From a bacterium (lineage in GTDB: Bacteria; SZUA-79; Acidulodesulfobacterales; Acidulodesulfobacteraceae): 9,402 nt of DNA. The position numbers and the translations under genes were made by a program. The notes beneath the pieces are model-generated. The model did no database searches. It worked only from the letters and a program-made list of their open reading frames with translations, and was not told the DNA's origin. Below, piece by piece: positions 1 to 6,810 of this stretch (the first letter of the stretch is position 1; each line of letters opens with the position of its first letter). Location: NCBI GenBank assembly GCA_021813595.1, contig JAKAKF010000277.1:1-9402 (forward strand), written 5' to 3'.

Positions 1-631
1 ATGATTTAGCAGTGTTTTTATGGGCTATAGCGTTAATAAACATATACTTAAAGCCGTATTCTTCGTTGAATACTTTAAGGCGTTCTTCAGCCTGAGGGGT
101 TACAGGGCTTGAAGGGTCGTAAAACATAACTATCACGGCCTTACGCCTTAATTTGGCGATTATTTTTACCCTTTCGTTGTGCGTTATCTCTGATTTAATT
201 ATATTAGCGTAGGAGCTCGAACCTATGCCGTGGGAAGCGTAATAATCAAGCTGCGGATTTTTATACATTACGAACCGCCACGTCCTCGCAAACTCTCTCG
301 ATTTATATGCGGCATAGTCCTGAGCGATAATGTAGTTTTTTACATCTTGATAGGAGTCGGGATTTCCTACGGCTATTAGTTTTAATTTTTTGATATATGC
401 TTTTAACTGGGTCGCCGACATTTTAGACAAAACCTTAACGGAAACGGTTAAAGGCTTTTTCCGTCTGTTTTTCTTTTTTTTATGGGTTTTTTGATACCAG
501 AACCAGCCGTAGCCTTTAGAATGAAAATACCAGCCGTTATCCGCCGTATTCGTATTTGCAAAAACCGAAACCGGAAAAAATAACGACATTATCAATAATG
601 ATAATAATAGAACAATCTTTTTATCTGCCAT
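1..631 (-). CDS. traF: TraF-like F-type conjugal transfer protein, 3' end cut by window
   Basis: Open frame of 210 codons read from an ATG at 631 and running off the left edge. It starts with a signal peptide (residues about 1-25, ending VFA before NTNT). An aromatic motif GYGWFWYQ follows near residue 41, as in the TraF/TrbB family (GWhWY), then a basic stretch, a helical region, and from about residue 165 a thioredoxin-like fold beginning VIVMFYDPSSPVTP. TraF is a periplasmic assembly factor for the F-type pilus and transfer channel. Where redox-active relatives carry CxxC after the first strand, this protein has SSPVTP, so it should not be a thiol oxidoreductase; F plasmid TraF also lacks an active CxxC. 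The start is fixed by AGGAG at 639-643, 7 bases upstream. It overlaps the preceding gene by 40 bases. The traN - membrane protein - traF order supports the call. Confidence 0.82.
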   Translation of the reverse strand, partial: MADKKIVLLLSLLIMSLFFPVSVFANTNTADNGWYFHSKGYGWFWYQKTHKKKKNRRKKPLTVSVKVLSKMSATQLKAYIKKLKLIAVGNPDSYQDVKNYIIAQDYAAYKSREFARTWRFVMYKNPQLDYYASHGIGSSSYANIIKSEITHNERVKIIAKLRRKAVIVMFYDPSSPVTPQAEERLKVFNEEYGFKYMFINAIAHKNTAKS

Positions 632-1065
632 GAAATAGCTCCTAAATCGTTAAAATGAACCATTAAAATAGTAGAAAGCAAAAACAGCGGAATCGTAAAA
701 TAAAGATATTCCCGAAGGCTTCCTACTTCTACCATATCAAGATGGACTTCCGTTTTAATCGGAAAAAGCGGTTCTAGTTTTTTATAGTTGAAACTGTCTA
801 AAACTATATGGCTTAAAACCCCGAACAAAAATGCTAAAGCTGCTATTCCGCCCAAATAATAGTAAATAACGAAAGAAAGAACATAGCCGAATAAAACGGT
901 ATGCGTAAAGCCCCTGTGCCCCCAGAAACTCCATTCGGAAGATTTTTTGTATAAAAAACGGTCTATATCGGGCAAAACGGAGCCGAGTATCGCAAAAGGA
1001 ATACCGTATAGGCCGAACAGAGTGCCGGCGGCTAAACCGCCCAATAAGTGGGTAGGCCTCGTCAT
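592..1065 (-). CDS. YdjM-family (LexA-binding, metal-dependent hydrolase-like) inner membrane protein
   Basis: A 157-residue polytopic membrane protein with the signature residues of the YdjM family (Pfam YdjM, PF04307): TRPTHLLGG with His6, the LPDIDR motif (Asp33, Asp35), GHRGFTHT (His50, His55) and GVLSHIVLDSFN (His86, Asp90). These histidines and aspartates form the presumed metal site, and several hydrophobic segments surround them. The family is annotated as inner-membrane hydrolases, but the substrate is unknown. The start ATG overlaps the traN stop in an ATGA, which implies translational coupling. The 3' end overlaps the traF-like start by 40 bases. It occupies the slot between traN and traF that the small membrane protein TrbE fills in F. 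Whether it has a transfer role or is cargo cannot be told from sequence. Confidence 0.85.
   Translation of the reverse strand: MTRPTHLLGGLAAGTLFGLYGIPFAILGSVLPDIDRFLYKKSSEWSFWGHRGFTHTVLFGYVLSFVIYYYLGGIAALAFLFGVLSHIVLDSFNYKKLEPLFPIKTEVHLDMVEVGSLREYLYFTIPLFLLSTILMVHFNDLGAISWQIKRLFYYYHY
639..643 (-). promoter_or_regulatory. Ribosome binding site of the traF-like gene
   Basis: AGGAG on the minus strand, 7 bases before the ATG at 631. It lies inside the last codons of the upstream YdjM-like gene and supports translation starting there despite the 40-base overlap. Confidence 0.65.
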
Positions 1066-2876
1066 GGATTAACCCCCGACAGTTCGTTTTCGTAATTGCT
1101 AATCTGGTTAGTTATAGTGGTTGTATAATTCTGCATTTGATTTAAGGTGTTCGTATTTATGACGCCCGCTTTGATTTTATTTTCAAGAACGGTAACGTAT
1201 TCCGTAAAATCGAAATTAGAAAAATTAAGTTCCTGAAACTGCGTAGGAGTAAGACCCGAACAGTCTGGATTTTGAGGCGAACCGAAACCTATGCCTAACT
1301 GCGCTCTGCCCTGCTCCTGAATAATTAACCCTAAAAGGGAATGAAAAACGCAATAAACTTTCATGTTTTCGAGGCATAAACCGAAGAATTTATCGGAACA
1401 GTAACTTCCGACATACTGGGCGTCTCCCGAACCGCCGTAAGAATTTGGATTATTATATCCGTTTGCGCCGTATTGCGTATCGTACTGCAAATCTTTTGCG
1501 ACCGACTCTTCCTGAGTCGTACATTTAAGCATGCCGAATAGATATGTAGAGGCGTTACAACAGTCCTGCCATGCGGTCTGCTCGCCGCCTGAACGGCACT
1601 GCATCGCAGTTCCGGGAAATAAATAAACCGAACCGTCGCACCCGCTGTCGGTTACAGCCCCGTTATTTGTTTGCGTAGGCGGCATAGTAGCGTTTACCGG
1701 AGTAGTAGATACATTTGTTCCGCTTGAATCTGTATAGCAGGAATACGGACTGCAATAATAAGTCGAACTGCCGGAAGGCTCTATACAGGTAGCGGAATCC
1801 CCGCCATTACCGGAAACTGGACAATTCCACGGGGAGACACATTCTCCGTTTACAAGCGTAGTGCCGGAAGGGCAGGTTGCGGATGCGGTCGTTGATACGG
1901 TAGTTATTACAGAAACAGGATTAAAGGTTAAAACCCCGCCGCCGTTTTCAACACATTCCGAACCGCTATTATGAAAACCAGTCATACACGGCGGATAAGT
2001 TGCGGCAGTCGTATTTCCAGTCCAATAACACACTGTTTGATAGCCACATGAACGATTACGTCCCGAACCGGTACAAACATATTCTCTCTTACAAGTTTCA
2101 GTTTCACATTCTCCATTACTACTATTAAATACATATCCTGAAGGGCATGTGGGTGATGGAGCAGGATATTGGTAACTGTAATTTCCCCATATTTGATTTC
2201 CGCCGGTATAAATTGCTGTTGAAGGGTATGTAGTTCCTGTAACATTAGCCCCCGACACAGAAATAGAGCCGACAGACGATTCGGAATACGACCAAGAACT
2301 ACATTCAGTGCATGTATTTCTACCGCAAGAATATTTTGTCCAGCTATTACAAGTTCTATTTATATCAAAACCTTGTATTACATTTCCTTCTCCTACCAAA
2401 ATTGGATATGTGCAAAACCAGCCGATACTGCCAGACATCGAAAAACCAGAAAAAGAAGCTGTATATGAATTCCATTGGGCTCCGCCGCATCCATCGTATT
2501 GTCCGTCATATCTGTAAAGCCCGTTTCCTTGTATGTCTATTCCATAAATTCCATTTCCATCACCACCGCTCCCTCCGTTAAACTGAGGATTAGACATTAC
2601 GGTTTGCGTCGTCGTTCCTGCGCAGGACGTCCCATTCCAACTATACCCGCTCGGACACTGCGGAGTGCTTGTTTGTTGCACGCAGGGGGTCTGCGAAAAA
2701 GGACACAATTCTCCAGCAGAACCGTTTTGCAACGTGCCGCTACTACAAGTCTGCGTTTGCGAAGCAGTAGGCGTACCCGTCATAACATCCGAACAGGTAT
2801 AACTGTCGCCATAAACTACGGTAGTAGTCATCATGCCTAAAAAAATTAAAAATACAAAAAAGAACGTTTTTTTCAT
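1062..2876 (-). CDS. traN: TraN-like mating-pair stabilisation protein
   Basis: A 604-residue secreted, cysteine-rich protein, matching the usual TraN length of about 600. A signal peptide covers residues 1-23 (cleavage likely at VYG/DSY). I count about 35 cysteines, many in modules of the type CPSGYxWNGTSC or CPSGTTLVNGEC. The C-terminal third carries the TraN hallmark: WQDCC (436-440), a GSYC...GLCLE...YCVFHS run (about 491-513), QEQGR (520-524), LGIGFG (527-532) and a PDC at 537-539. TraN sits in the donor outer membrane and stabilises contact with recipient outer-membrane proteins during F-type conjugation. The Gly/Ser/Thr/Tyr-rich middle (about 85-300) is the least recognisable part and is the likely receptor-facing region. 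There is no clear Shine-Dalgarno before the ATG. The upstream gene ends 12 bases earlier, so coupling is likely. The stop overlaps the next start (ATGA). Confidence 0.9.
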   Translation of the reverse strand: MKKTFFFVFLIFLGMMTTTVVYGDSYTCSDVMTGTPTASQTQTCSSGTLQNGSAGELCPFSQTPCVQQTSTPQCPSGYSWNGTSCAGTTTQTVMSNPQFNGGSGGDGNGIYGIDIQGNGLYRYDGQYDGCGGAQWNSYTASFSGFSMSGSIGWFCTYPILVGEGNVIQGFDINRTCNSWTKYSCGRNTCTECSSWSYSESSVGSISVSGANVTGTTYPSTAIYTGGNQIWGNYSYQYPAPSPTCPSGYVFNSSNGECETETCKREYVCTGSGRNRSCGYQTVCYWTGNTTAATYPPCMTGFHNSGSECVENGGGVLTFNPVSVITTVSTTASATCPSGTTLVNGECVSPWNCPVSGNGGDSATCIEPSGSSTYYCSPYSCYTDSSGTNVSTTPVNATMPPTQTNNGAVTDSGCDGSVYLFPGTAMQCRSGGEQTAWQDCCNASTYLFGMLKCTTQEESVAKDLQYDTQYGANGYNNPNSYGGSGDAQYVGSYCSDKFFGLCLENMKVYCVFHSLLGLIIQEQGRAQLGIGFGSPQNPDCSGLTPTQFQELNFSNFDFTEYVTVLENKIKAGVINTNTLNQMQNYTTTITNQISNYENELSGVNP

Positions 2877-2888
2877 AGTTTTTTAGAA

Positions 2889-3455
2889 TTATTTTCTTTC
2901 CCCCGCGGCGTCTAAATATCCTGCCCAGCAGTAAGATAATTCCCCTGGACTCATCAGTCTTAAAAAACCAAGCTCGTTGCCGTTAGATTCCGAAATGTTT
3001 TCGTTATAGACTTTAACCCTTACTTTACATTTCAAAAAAGACCGCCTCGCCGATAAATCGCCGTCATTTTTATAGAGCGTCCTGCCGAGCATATAAGCTC
3101 CCTGATTTAAAGCATCGATACTGCTTTTAGATGTAACTTTAGAAAACGAACTTATATTGTTTAAATAACCGCTCCAGCAGTAGGTTACCTGCGCCGGAGA
3201 CATATAATACAAAAACTGTTCTTCGTTAGCGTTAGAACCGGCAAGTTTGGTATCGTAAACTTTCGTAAGCGTCTTACAGGAAGAATATGCCTGTTCTGCA
3301 TTTAAATTATTCTTTTTAAGGTATATTTCCTGCCCTAAACGATAAGCCACGTTCGACAGATTTTCCAAATTGCCGATAATAGCGGCGCTGGAGGTATTAG
3401 GTAAAAACAATATAACAATAGCGAAAATAATTAAATAAAATTTCCTGCGCATCAC
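2889..3455 (-). CDS. Secreted two-repeat protein of unknown function
   Basis: I do not recognise a family. The 187-188 residue protein has a signal peptide (about 1-24, ending SSA/A) and two tandem 62-residue repeats, residues 37-98 and 120-181, in exact register 83 residues apart. I count 27 identical positions of 62. Each repeat has the pattern AYxLG...Y, one Cys in the middle, KVY, SNxNE, MSP and YCWxGYL, so each has two cysteines (60/93 and 143/176) that could form one disulfide per repeat. A periplasmic or surface role is likely given the neighbours. The longest frame begins with GTG at 3455, overlapping the upstream stop. The next codon is ATG (3452), and its spacing from the AGAGGG site (6 bases instead of 3) fits better, so translation may begin one codon later. 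Confidence 0.85.
   Translation of the reverse strand: MMRRKFYLIIFAIVILFLPNTSSAAIIGNLENLSNVAYRLGQEIYLKKNNLNAEQAYSSCKTLTKVYDTKLAGSNANEEQFLYYMSPAQVTYCWSGYLNNISSFSKVTSKSSIDALNQGAYMLGRTLYKNDGDLSARRSFLKCKVRVKVYNENISESNGNELGFLRLMSPGELSYCWAGYLDAAGERK
2913..3347 (-). repeat. Tandem protein-coding duplication inside the secreted repeat gene
   Basis: Two 186-base coding units (3162-3347 and 2913-3098) encode the two 62-residue repeats. They are about 44% identical in protein by direct comparison and have no gaps. The duplication is old, because the DNA has diverged while cysteines, MSP and YCWxGYL are kept. Confidence 0.85.
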
Positions 3456-3877
3456 TCACCCTCTCTTTTAAAGGCTAAATAAACTTTTTTAACGTAATCC
3501 ATATCGCCGTACGGTTTGCCGGAATTATAACATTCAAGTGCGTTTACGGTTTTATGAAATTTCTTGTAGCAGTTTTTTAATATCCAAGCCCCGACCTCGA
3601 CGTTATAGCAGGGATTTGCAAGATAATTCCAATAACGCTTTATTACCGGATACCAGACCGTATTTATCTGCATAACGCCGTAATCGTAAGTGCCGTTGCC
3701 GTCGTAATTTATTGCTTCGGGATTAAAGCCGCTTTCTACCTTTGCGACGGCATAAAGAAGTTTAGGATTAATCCCGTAAAGATTTCCGGCTCTGTTAAAA
3801 CAATAAGAACCTGCGTTTGCGTTTTTGGCATAACAAAAAAAGATTATTAAAGTTAAAAAACATAAAACCTTTAACAA
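3452..3877 (-). CDS. Periplasmic lytic transglycosylase of the conjugation type (VirB1/IagB-like)
   Basis: A 141-residue SLT-fold enzyme that cleaves peptidoglycan glycan strands so the transfer apparatus can cross the wall. A signal peptide covers residues 1-22 (NANA/GSY). The catalytic glutamate is Glu48 in AKVESGFNPEAIN. It is followed by YGVMQIN (66-72), CYNVEVGAWIL (90-100) and the substrate-groove ALECYNSG (113-120), all in the usual order. Cysteines at 26, 90, 103 and 116 could form disulfides. This small single-domain size is typical of transglycosylases encoded in type III and type IV secretion loci. The start is TTG at 3877: no in-frame ATG lies upstream of the signal peptide and a strong AAGGAGGT sits 4 bases before the TTG. 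The stop overlaps the GTG/ATG start of the next gene. Confidence 0.92.
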   Translation of the reverse strand: MLKVLCFLTLIIFFCYAKNANAGSYCFNRAGNLYGINPKLLYAVAKVESGFNPEAINYDGNGTYDYGVMQINTVWYPVIKRYWNYLANPCYNVEVGAWILKNCYKKFHKTVNALECYNSGKPYGDMDYVKKVYLAFKREGE

Positions 3878-3881
3878 AGCG

Positions 3882-3889
3882 ACCTCCTT
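3882..3889 (-). promoter_or_regulatory. Strong ribosome binding site that fixes a TTG start
   Basis: AAGGAGGT on the minus strand, ending 4 bases before TTG at 3877. It is the strongest Shine-Dalgarno of the window and decides the non-ATG start of the lytic transglycosylase gene. Confidence 0.75.
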
Positions 3890-3890
3890 C

Positions 3891-3920
3891 GCTCCGAAGA
3901 TTAGCCAAAACCTCCGGAGC
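3891..3920 (-). other. Short inverted repeat next to the transglycosylase RBS
   Basis: gctccg (3891-3896) pairs with cggagc (3915-3920) around an 18-base loop in the gap between the small membrane protein gene and the transglycosylase gene. On the transcript the stem ends 1 base before the AAGGAGGT site. There is no U-run after it in the direction of transcription, so it is not a typical terminator. It could be a processing or translational feature, or chance. Confidence 0.3.
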
Positions 3921-3930
3921 TTTTAGAAAA

Positions 3931-4161
3931 TTAAGACTTAAGCTCTTCTTTTAATCTTTGTTTTTCTTTGTCGAAAAGGGCTTTAAGCTCCTCTTCTTTC
4001 TTTGCGTTAGTTCTTATTTGAGTTATGCCGAGTTGAAGCAAGGCAAGAACGACCGGCACCATTAGCGTCATAAGAAACTGGTTATCCATAAAAAGCCCCA
4101 ATAAATACAGGCCTATGAGTATAAAATTAATAAATTCAATGTATTTTAATATTCTGTCCAT
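3931..4161 (-). CDS. Small membrane protein with charged C-terminal helix, unknown
   Basis: I do not recognise a family. The 76-residue product has two hydrophobic segments (about 9-26 and 29-47) separated by a short MDNQ turn. A highly charged helical tail follows (about 53-76, rich in Lys and Glu, with EEELKALFDKEKQRLKEEL), likely a short cytoplasmic coiled coil. The fold resembles a hairpin membrane anchor. A GGGAGGC Shine-Dalgarno lies about 3-4 bases before the ATG. It sits between the barrel protein gene (26 bases upstream) and the lytic transglycosylase gene, which suggests a part in the envelope side of the transfer machine. Size and topology are also compatible with a holin-like protein, but nothing beyond topology supports that. 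Confidence 0.75.
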   Translation of the reverse strand: MDRILKYIEFINFILIGLYLLGLFMDNQFLMTLMVPVVLALLQLGITQIRTNAKKEEELKALFDKEKQRLKEELKS

Positions 4162-4187
4162 ATTGCCTCCCGTTTATATATTTTTTT

Positions 4188-5000
4188 TTAAAACGCCACG
4201 TGCAAACCGACCTGAATACCGTACTGACGGGTTGCCGAAGAAGGTTCGTAAAAATAATCGTTTATATTAGAGTGTTTTAAAAACAAGGCTGAGTAATAAA
4301 CGTCGCCCGTAATGGAAAAACTGTCGTTTAATCTGTATCTTACGCCTTCCGCCCAAGTATATCCGTCTTCTCCGCCAAGATTAAATTCAAAATTAGGAGC
4401 CGGATAACCGTGCAGTTGATAATTAAAGCCTTTAGTCGTGGCCGTTCCCGAAAAACCTTTCAGATATTCTGCTTTAAATACGTTGGAAACGACGGGATTA
4501 AAAGCATAAATATTCTTATATGTTAAATTCAAGTATTTTATTTGATAACTTTCATCGTAGCCCGTCGCCCCGTTGCTAAAAGTTGAATTGCCTGCCATAA
4601 AATCGTGAGTCATATCGCCTAACGATAAATAAATTTCGTTCTGCATAAGCCCGTTCATAAGACGAGGATCTATCCCTGCTCCTGCCGAAAAGTTATTTAA
4701 TGAATAATGCACTGTTCCAGTAGTAGTCGTTCCTTCCTGCGTAGCGCCGGTGTAATTCGCAGGAACGTATCCGAACGAACCTCTTAAGGATAAGAGAAAA
4801 AGGTTATTGTGATAATTAAATCTTTGAACTAAAGAATAATTTGTCCCTGAATCAGAATCCCCAGCCGTTTCGTTATAGACAAAATGACTTATGCCTAATT
4901 TAGTCGACGACGTCCAATAGGTGTAACCGTGAGCATAACTTGCCGTAACAAAAGTTAAACTCAAAACTAAAGCGAAAACAAACGATAAAATTTTTTTCAT
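4188..5000 (-). CDS. Predicted outer-membrane beta-barrel protein
   Basis: A 270-residue protein with a clear signal peptide (1-23, ending SYA/HGY). The remainder is rich in alternating polar and aromatic strands, with Tyr, Asn, Gly and Thr abundant. It has no cysteine and ends in GIQVGLHVAF, the terminal phenylalanine with alternating hydrophobics that marks substrates of the BAM outer-membrane assembly machine. I do not recognise a specific family. A 10-12 strand barrel is a reasonable guess from its length. The start overlaps the stop of the upstream gene (ATGA) and is preceded by GGAGG inside that gene. In a conjugation operon such a protein could aid mating contact or surface exclusion, but this is inference from position only. 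Confidence 0.8.
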   Translation of the reverse strand: MKKILSFVFALVLSLTFVTASYAHGYTYWTSSTKLGISHFVYNETAGDSDSGTNYSLVQRFNYHNNLFLLSLRGSFGYVPANYTGATQEGTTTTGTVHYSLNNFSAGAGIDPRLMNGLMQNEIYLSLGDMTHDFMAGNSTFSNGATGYDESYQIKYLNLTYKNIYAFNPVVSNVFKAEYLKGFSGTATTKGFNYQLHGYPAPNFEFNLGGEDGYTWAEGVRYRLNDSFSITGDVYYSALFLKHSNINDYFYEPSSATRQYGIQVGLHVAF

Positions 5001-5362
5001 ACCGCTAAATCCTCCTTGAAATTAAAATTATTTTGGGTAAAGCAATTAATTATATTTTTAACCGAACCGTGAGCCGTAGTGTCTATTCCTATGATTTTTA
5101 CTGAATTTTCATAAATTTCCTTTAAGCAATTCAGCTCGTCCAAAAGATTTTGAAATTCGATCTTCAGAACGTCAAGAAGGACAGAACCGTCTTTGGAAAC
5201 GAATAATACATAATCCTTAAAATCTGCGATATAAAATACGTAATTTACGATTTTAGCCTTATAAATATTTAGAATTTTAGAGTTAGACTTATCCGCCGCT
5301 TTTAGAATTGCCATAACGACATTATGCGGAAGCAGTATATTTTTTATAGCGAAATTAGACAT
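4997..5362 (-). CDS. Soluble protein of unknown function
   Basis: I do not recognise a family. The 121-residue product has no signal peptide and no membrane segment. It looks like a mixed alpha/beta cytoplasmic protein: a helical N-terminus (LPHNVVMAILKAADKSNSK), then strand-like stretches (IVNYVFYIADF, YVLFVSKDGSVLL), a long helix (about 70-87) and a C-terminal part with IIGIDTTAHGSVKNIINCF. The ATG at 5362 has AAGGAG 7 bases upstream, positioned just after the TlpA-like stop. Its own stop overlaps the start of the barrel protein gene in an ATGA, so the two are probably translated together. Confidence 0.75.
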   Translation of the reverse strand: MSNFAIKNILLPHNVVMAILKAADKSNSKILNIYKAKIVNYVFYIADFKDYVLFVSKDGSVLLDVLKIEFQNLLDELNCLKEIYENSVKIIGIDTTAHGSVKNIINCFTQNNFNFKEDLAV

Positions 5363-5374
5363 GTTGAATGCTCC

Positions 5375-5890
5375 TTATTTTTCCATTGCAATAATTTTAT
5401 TTAAAACCGTAATTAATATTTCGCCGTTCAGCGCCCCCTGCCAGTGAAATATAATTCTGCCCCTGTTATTTATAAAAAACGTCTGCGGAATAAAATTAAC
5501 GCCTCCGTAATTCATAATTTCTAAATAATTCGCGTGCACCACCGGATACCGGAGTTCAAAACTTCTAACGAAAGATTTTACTCCCGCATTAGTTACGTTT
5601 ACGTTTACTCCGATAAAAAGAATTCCTTTGTTTTTATAGATTTCATATTCTTTGTTTAAAAGCGGCAGTTCCGCTCTGCAGGGAGGACACCACGTAGCCC
5701 AGAAATTGACGACTATAGCTTTATAGCCTTTTTTAGACAAAAGGCGCAGATTTATTTTCTTATAGCCGCTTAATGACGCATTAAGAACTTTCCCTTTAAT
5801 GTTCGGTGCTTTAGGTGCGTAAGCGTAAACTTTTGCGGCAAATAAAACCAGCATTGCGGCGATAACCGCTACGATATACTTTTTATACAT
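5375..5890 (-). CDS. TlpA/ResA-like periplasmic thioredoxin
   Basis: A 171-residue exported thioredoxin. The N-terminal hydrophobic segment (about 5-23, ending VYA/YAP) is a signal peptide or anchor. The thioredoxin fold starts near residue 57 with AIVVNFWATWCPPC; the active-site cysteines are Cys68 and Cys71. The cis-proline loop is FIPQTFFIN (Pro135) and is followed by the GxIIFHWQG strand. WCPPC is typical of TlpA/ResA/CcmG proteins, which are normally kept reduced by CcdA or DsbD and pass electrons to periplasmic cysteines. A CcdA/DsbD-like tail and a DsbA-like protein lie upstream in the same operon and a 35-cysteine TraN downstream, so a disulfide reduction or isomerisation role for transfer proteins is likely. 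The start overlaps the upstream gene by 8 bases, with GGAGG 7 bases before the ATG. Confidence 0.9.
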   Translation of the reverse strand: MYKKYIVAVIAAMLVLFAAKVYAYAPKAPNIKGKVLNASLSGYKKINLRLLSKKGYKAIVVNFWATWCPPCRAELPLLNKEYEIYKNKGILFIGVNVNVTNAGVKSFVRSFELRYPVVHANYLEIMNYGGVNFIPQTFFINNRGRIIFHWQGALNGEILITVLNKIIAMEK

Positions 5891-6722
5891 TTTGCGCCTC
5901 CGTTACGTCGTTAAAAGCATTTTCCAGCACGTTATCTACCGCCCCGTCGGCTTGATAAAGATAACCGAAAACGGCTTCGAGTTCTTTTTCGGAAAATATA
6001 TGCGTAGTTCCTTCGTAAAACTTTAAAGCGTTATTTGCGGCGTCCATAAACGAGCTTTGGGGTTTTATTAAAGACCTTAAGACCGACGTGCTTCCTAAGA
6101 ATCTTTCGGCTATTCCTATAACGTAACTTTCTTTTTTAACTTCGCTGTCCGGTTTTTTAAGATAACCTTTTCCCATAGGCAATTCGTGATGGTTAAGGAC
6201 GATATCCGCCGCTTTAGGAAAATATCTCGAAAGAATGTTATATGAACTGTTTACGTGGTTTCTTATTACCTGCATGCTTGACTCGTCTAAAAGCGAATTG
6301 CTGTGATAAATATTGTGCGGAATAGCGGCAAGACCTATATTTGAAAAATAGCAGGCAAGGACGGTTTCGTCGTCTATTGGCATATTTAAAAGTTTTATAA
6401 GCCCTGACGACAGGTTGCCGATGCTTACGCATTTATTAAATACGACGGGGCTTATAAATTTTAAATTATTCATCGTAAAATAAAAATAAAGCTTCGCTAA
6501 ACTTAAACGTTCCGTCCGGCTTTCAAAATCGTCTTGCTTATTTTCTTCTTTGGGTTTTTCTTCACCGTTCGGTTTTTGTTCTTCGTTTCTTTCAGAAGCA
6601 GATTCGGTTTGGGCTGTTTCGGTTTTCGGTTTTTCAAGATTTTCTCCTTCGGGTTTTTCGGTTTCTTTTTCGGTTTCGGAATCTGTTTTAACTTCTTCCT
6701 TGAAATCTTCGTTTTCCGGCAT
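5883..6722 (-). CDS. HD-GYP-like protein with degenerate metal site and charged N-terminus
   Basis: A 279-residue cytoplasmic protein. Residues 1-70 are a low-complexity Glu/Lys/Pro/Thr tract, probably disordered. Residues 75-270 align by eye with the HD-GYP domain (c-di-GMP phosphodiesterase): YFSNIGLAAIP at 125-135 matches the LLHDIGKxGIP motif, IRNHVNSSYNIL (153-164) matches IxxHxxxGxxIL, VLNHHELPMGKGYL (175-188) matches HHExxDGxGYP, and VIGIAERF (201-208) matches IIxVADxFDA. The key HD pair is Ser127-Asn128, the DGxGYP aspartate is Met183 and the last proline is Leu188, while His156 and His178-His179-Glu180 remain. It is therefore probably a non-catalytic sensor or scaffold. AGGAG lies 7 bases before the ATG at 6722. 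The ISC element lies just upstream, so part of the original promoter or operon connection has been displaced. Confidence 0.75.
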   Translation of the reverse strand: MPENEDFKEEVKTDSETEKETEKPEGENLEKPKTETAQTESASERNEEQKPNGEEKPKEENKQDDFESRTERLSLAKLYFYFTMNNLKFISPVVFNKCVSIGNLSSGLIKLLNMPIDDETVLACYFSNIGLAAIPHNIYHSNSLLDESSMQVIRNHVNSSYNILSRYFPKAADIVLNHHELPMGKGYLKKPDSEVKKESYVIGIAERFLGSTSVLRSLIKPQSSFMDAANNALKFYEGTTHIFSEKELEAVFGYLYQADGAVDNVLENAFNDVTEAQNV

Positions 6723-6761
6723 ATTTTTTCTCCTTTGTTAAACTTTTTGTTTACCGATAAT

Positions 6762-6802
6762 CGCCGTAAAGCCCCTTGATTTATCAATGGGGATATAAGG
6801 CG
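6762..6802 (-). repeat. Right-end hairpin of the ISC element (downstream of iscB)
   Basis: An imperfect inverted repeat lies between iscB and the next gene. CCCC-TTGAT (6772-6780) pairs with ATCAA-T-GGGG (6783-6792), with a 2-base loop and one bulged T. An outer stem cgcc (6762-6765) / ggcg (6799-6802) encloses it. Subterminal hairpins of this kind are the recognition structures of the Y1 transposases that mobilise IS200/IS605 and ISC elements. No T-run follows, so it does not look like an intrinsic terminator. The precise cleavage point is not visible. Confidence 0.6.
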
Positions 6803-6810
6803 GATTATTT

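Noticed and set aside
1982..2245. 87-residue open frame on the minus strand inside traN
   Set aside because: It is another frame of the TraN-like gene. The TraN frame carries the signal peptide and family motifs, and this one shows no recognisable protein character.
2308..2840. Three plus-strand open frames opposite the 5' part of traN
   Set aside because: They are antisense shadows of a long, clearly coding minus-strand gene and have no domain or convincing start context.
6534..6779. Plus-strand frames rich in Phe, Gly and Ser opposite the HD-GYP-like gene start
   Set aside because: The composition is the antisense of the Glu/Lys-rich N-terminal tract, not a real protein.
6503..6787. 94-residue Lys/Pro-rich minus-strand frame overlapping the HD-GYP-like gene
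   Set aside because: It is a frame-shifted reading of the same low-complexity tract. The HD-GYP-like frame has the proper ribosome site and a recognisable domain.
6745..6790. Possible outward promoter at the ISC right end (TTGATA then GATTAT)
   Set aside because: The spacing of 19 bases and the weak -10 make this unconvincing, and the -35 lies within the end hairpin.
6772..6792. Hairpin downstream of iscB as an intrinsic terminator
   Set aside because: No T-run follows the stem on either strand. It is better explained as the transposon end hairpin.
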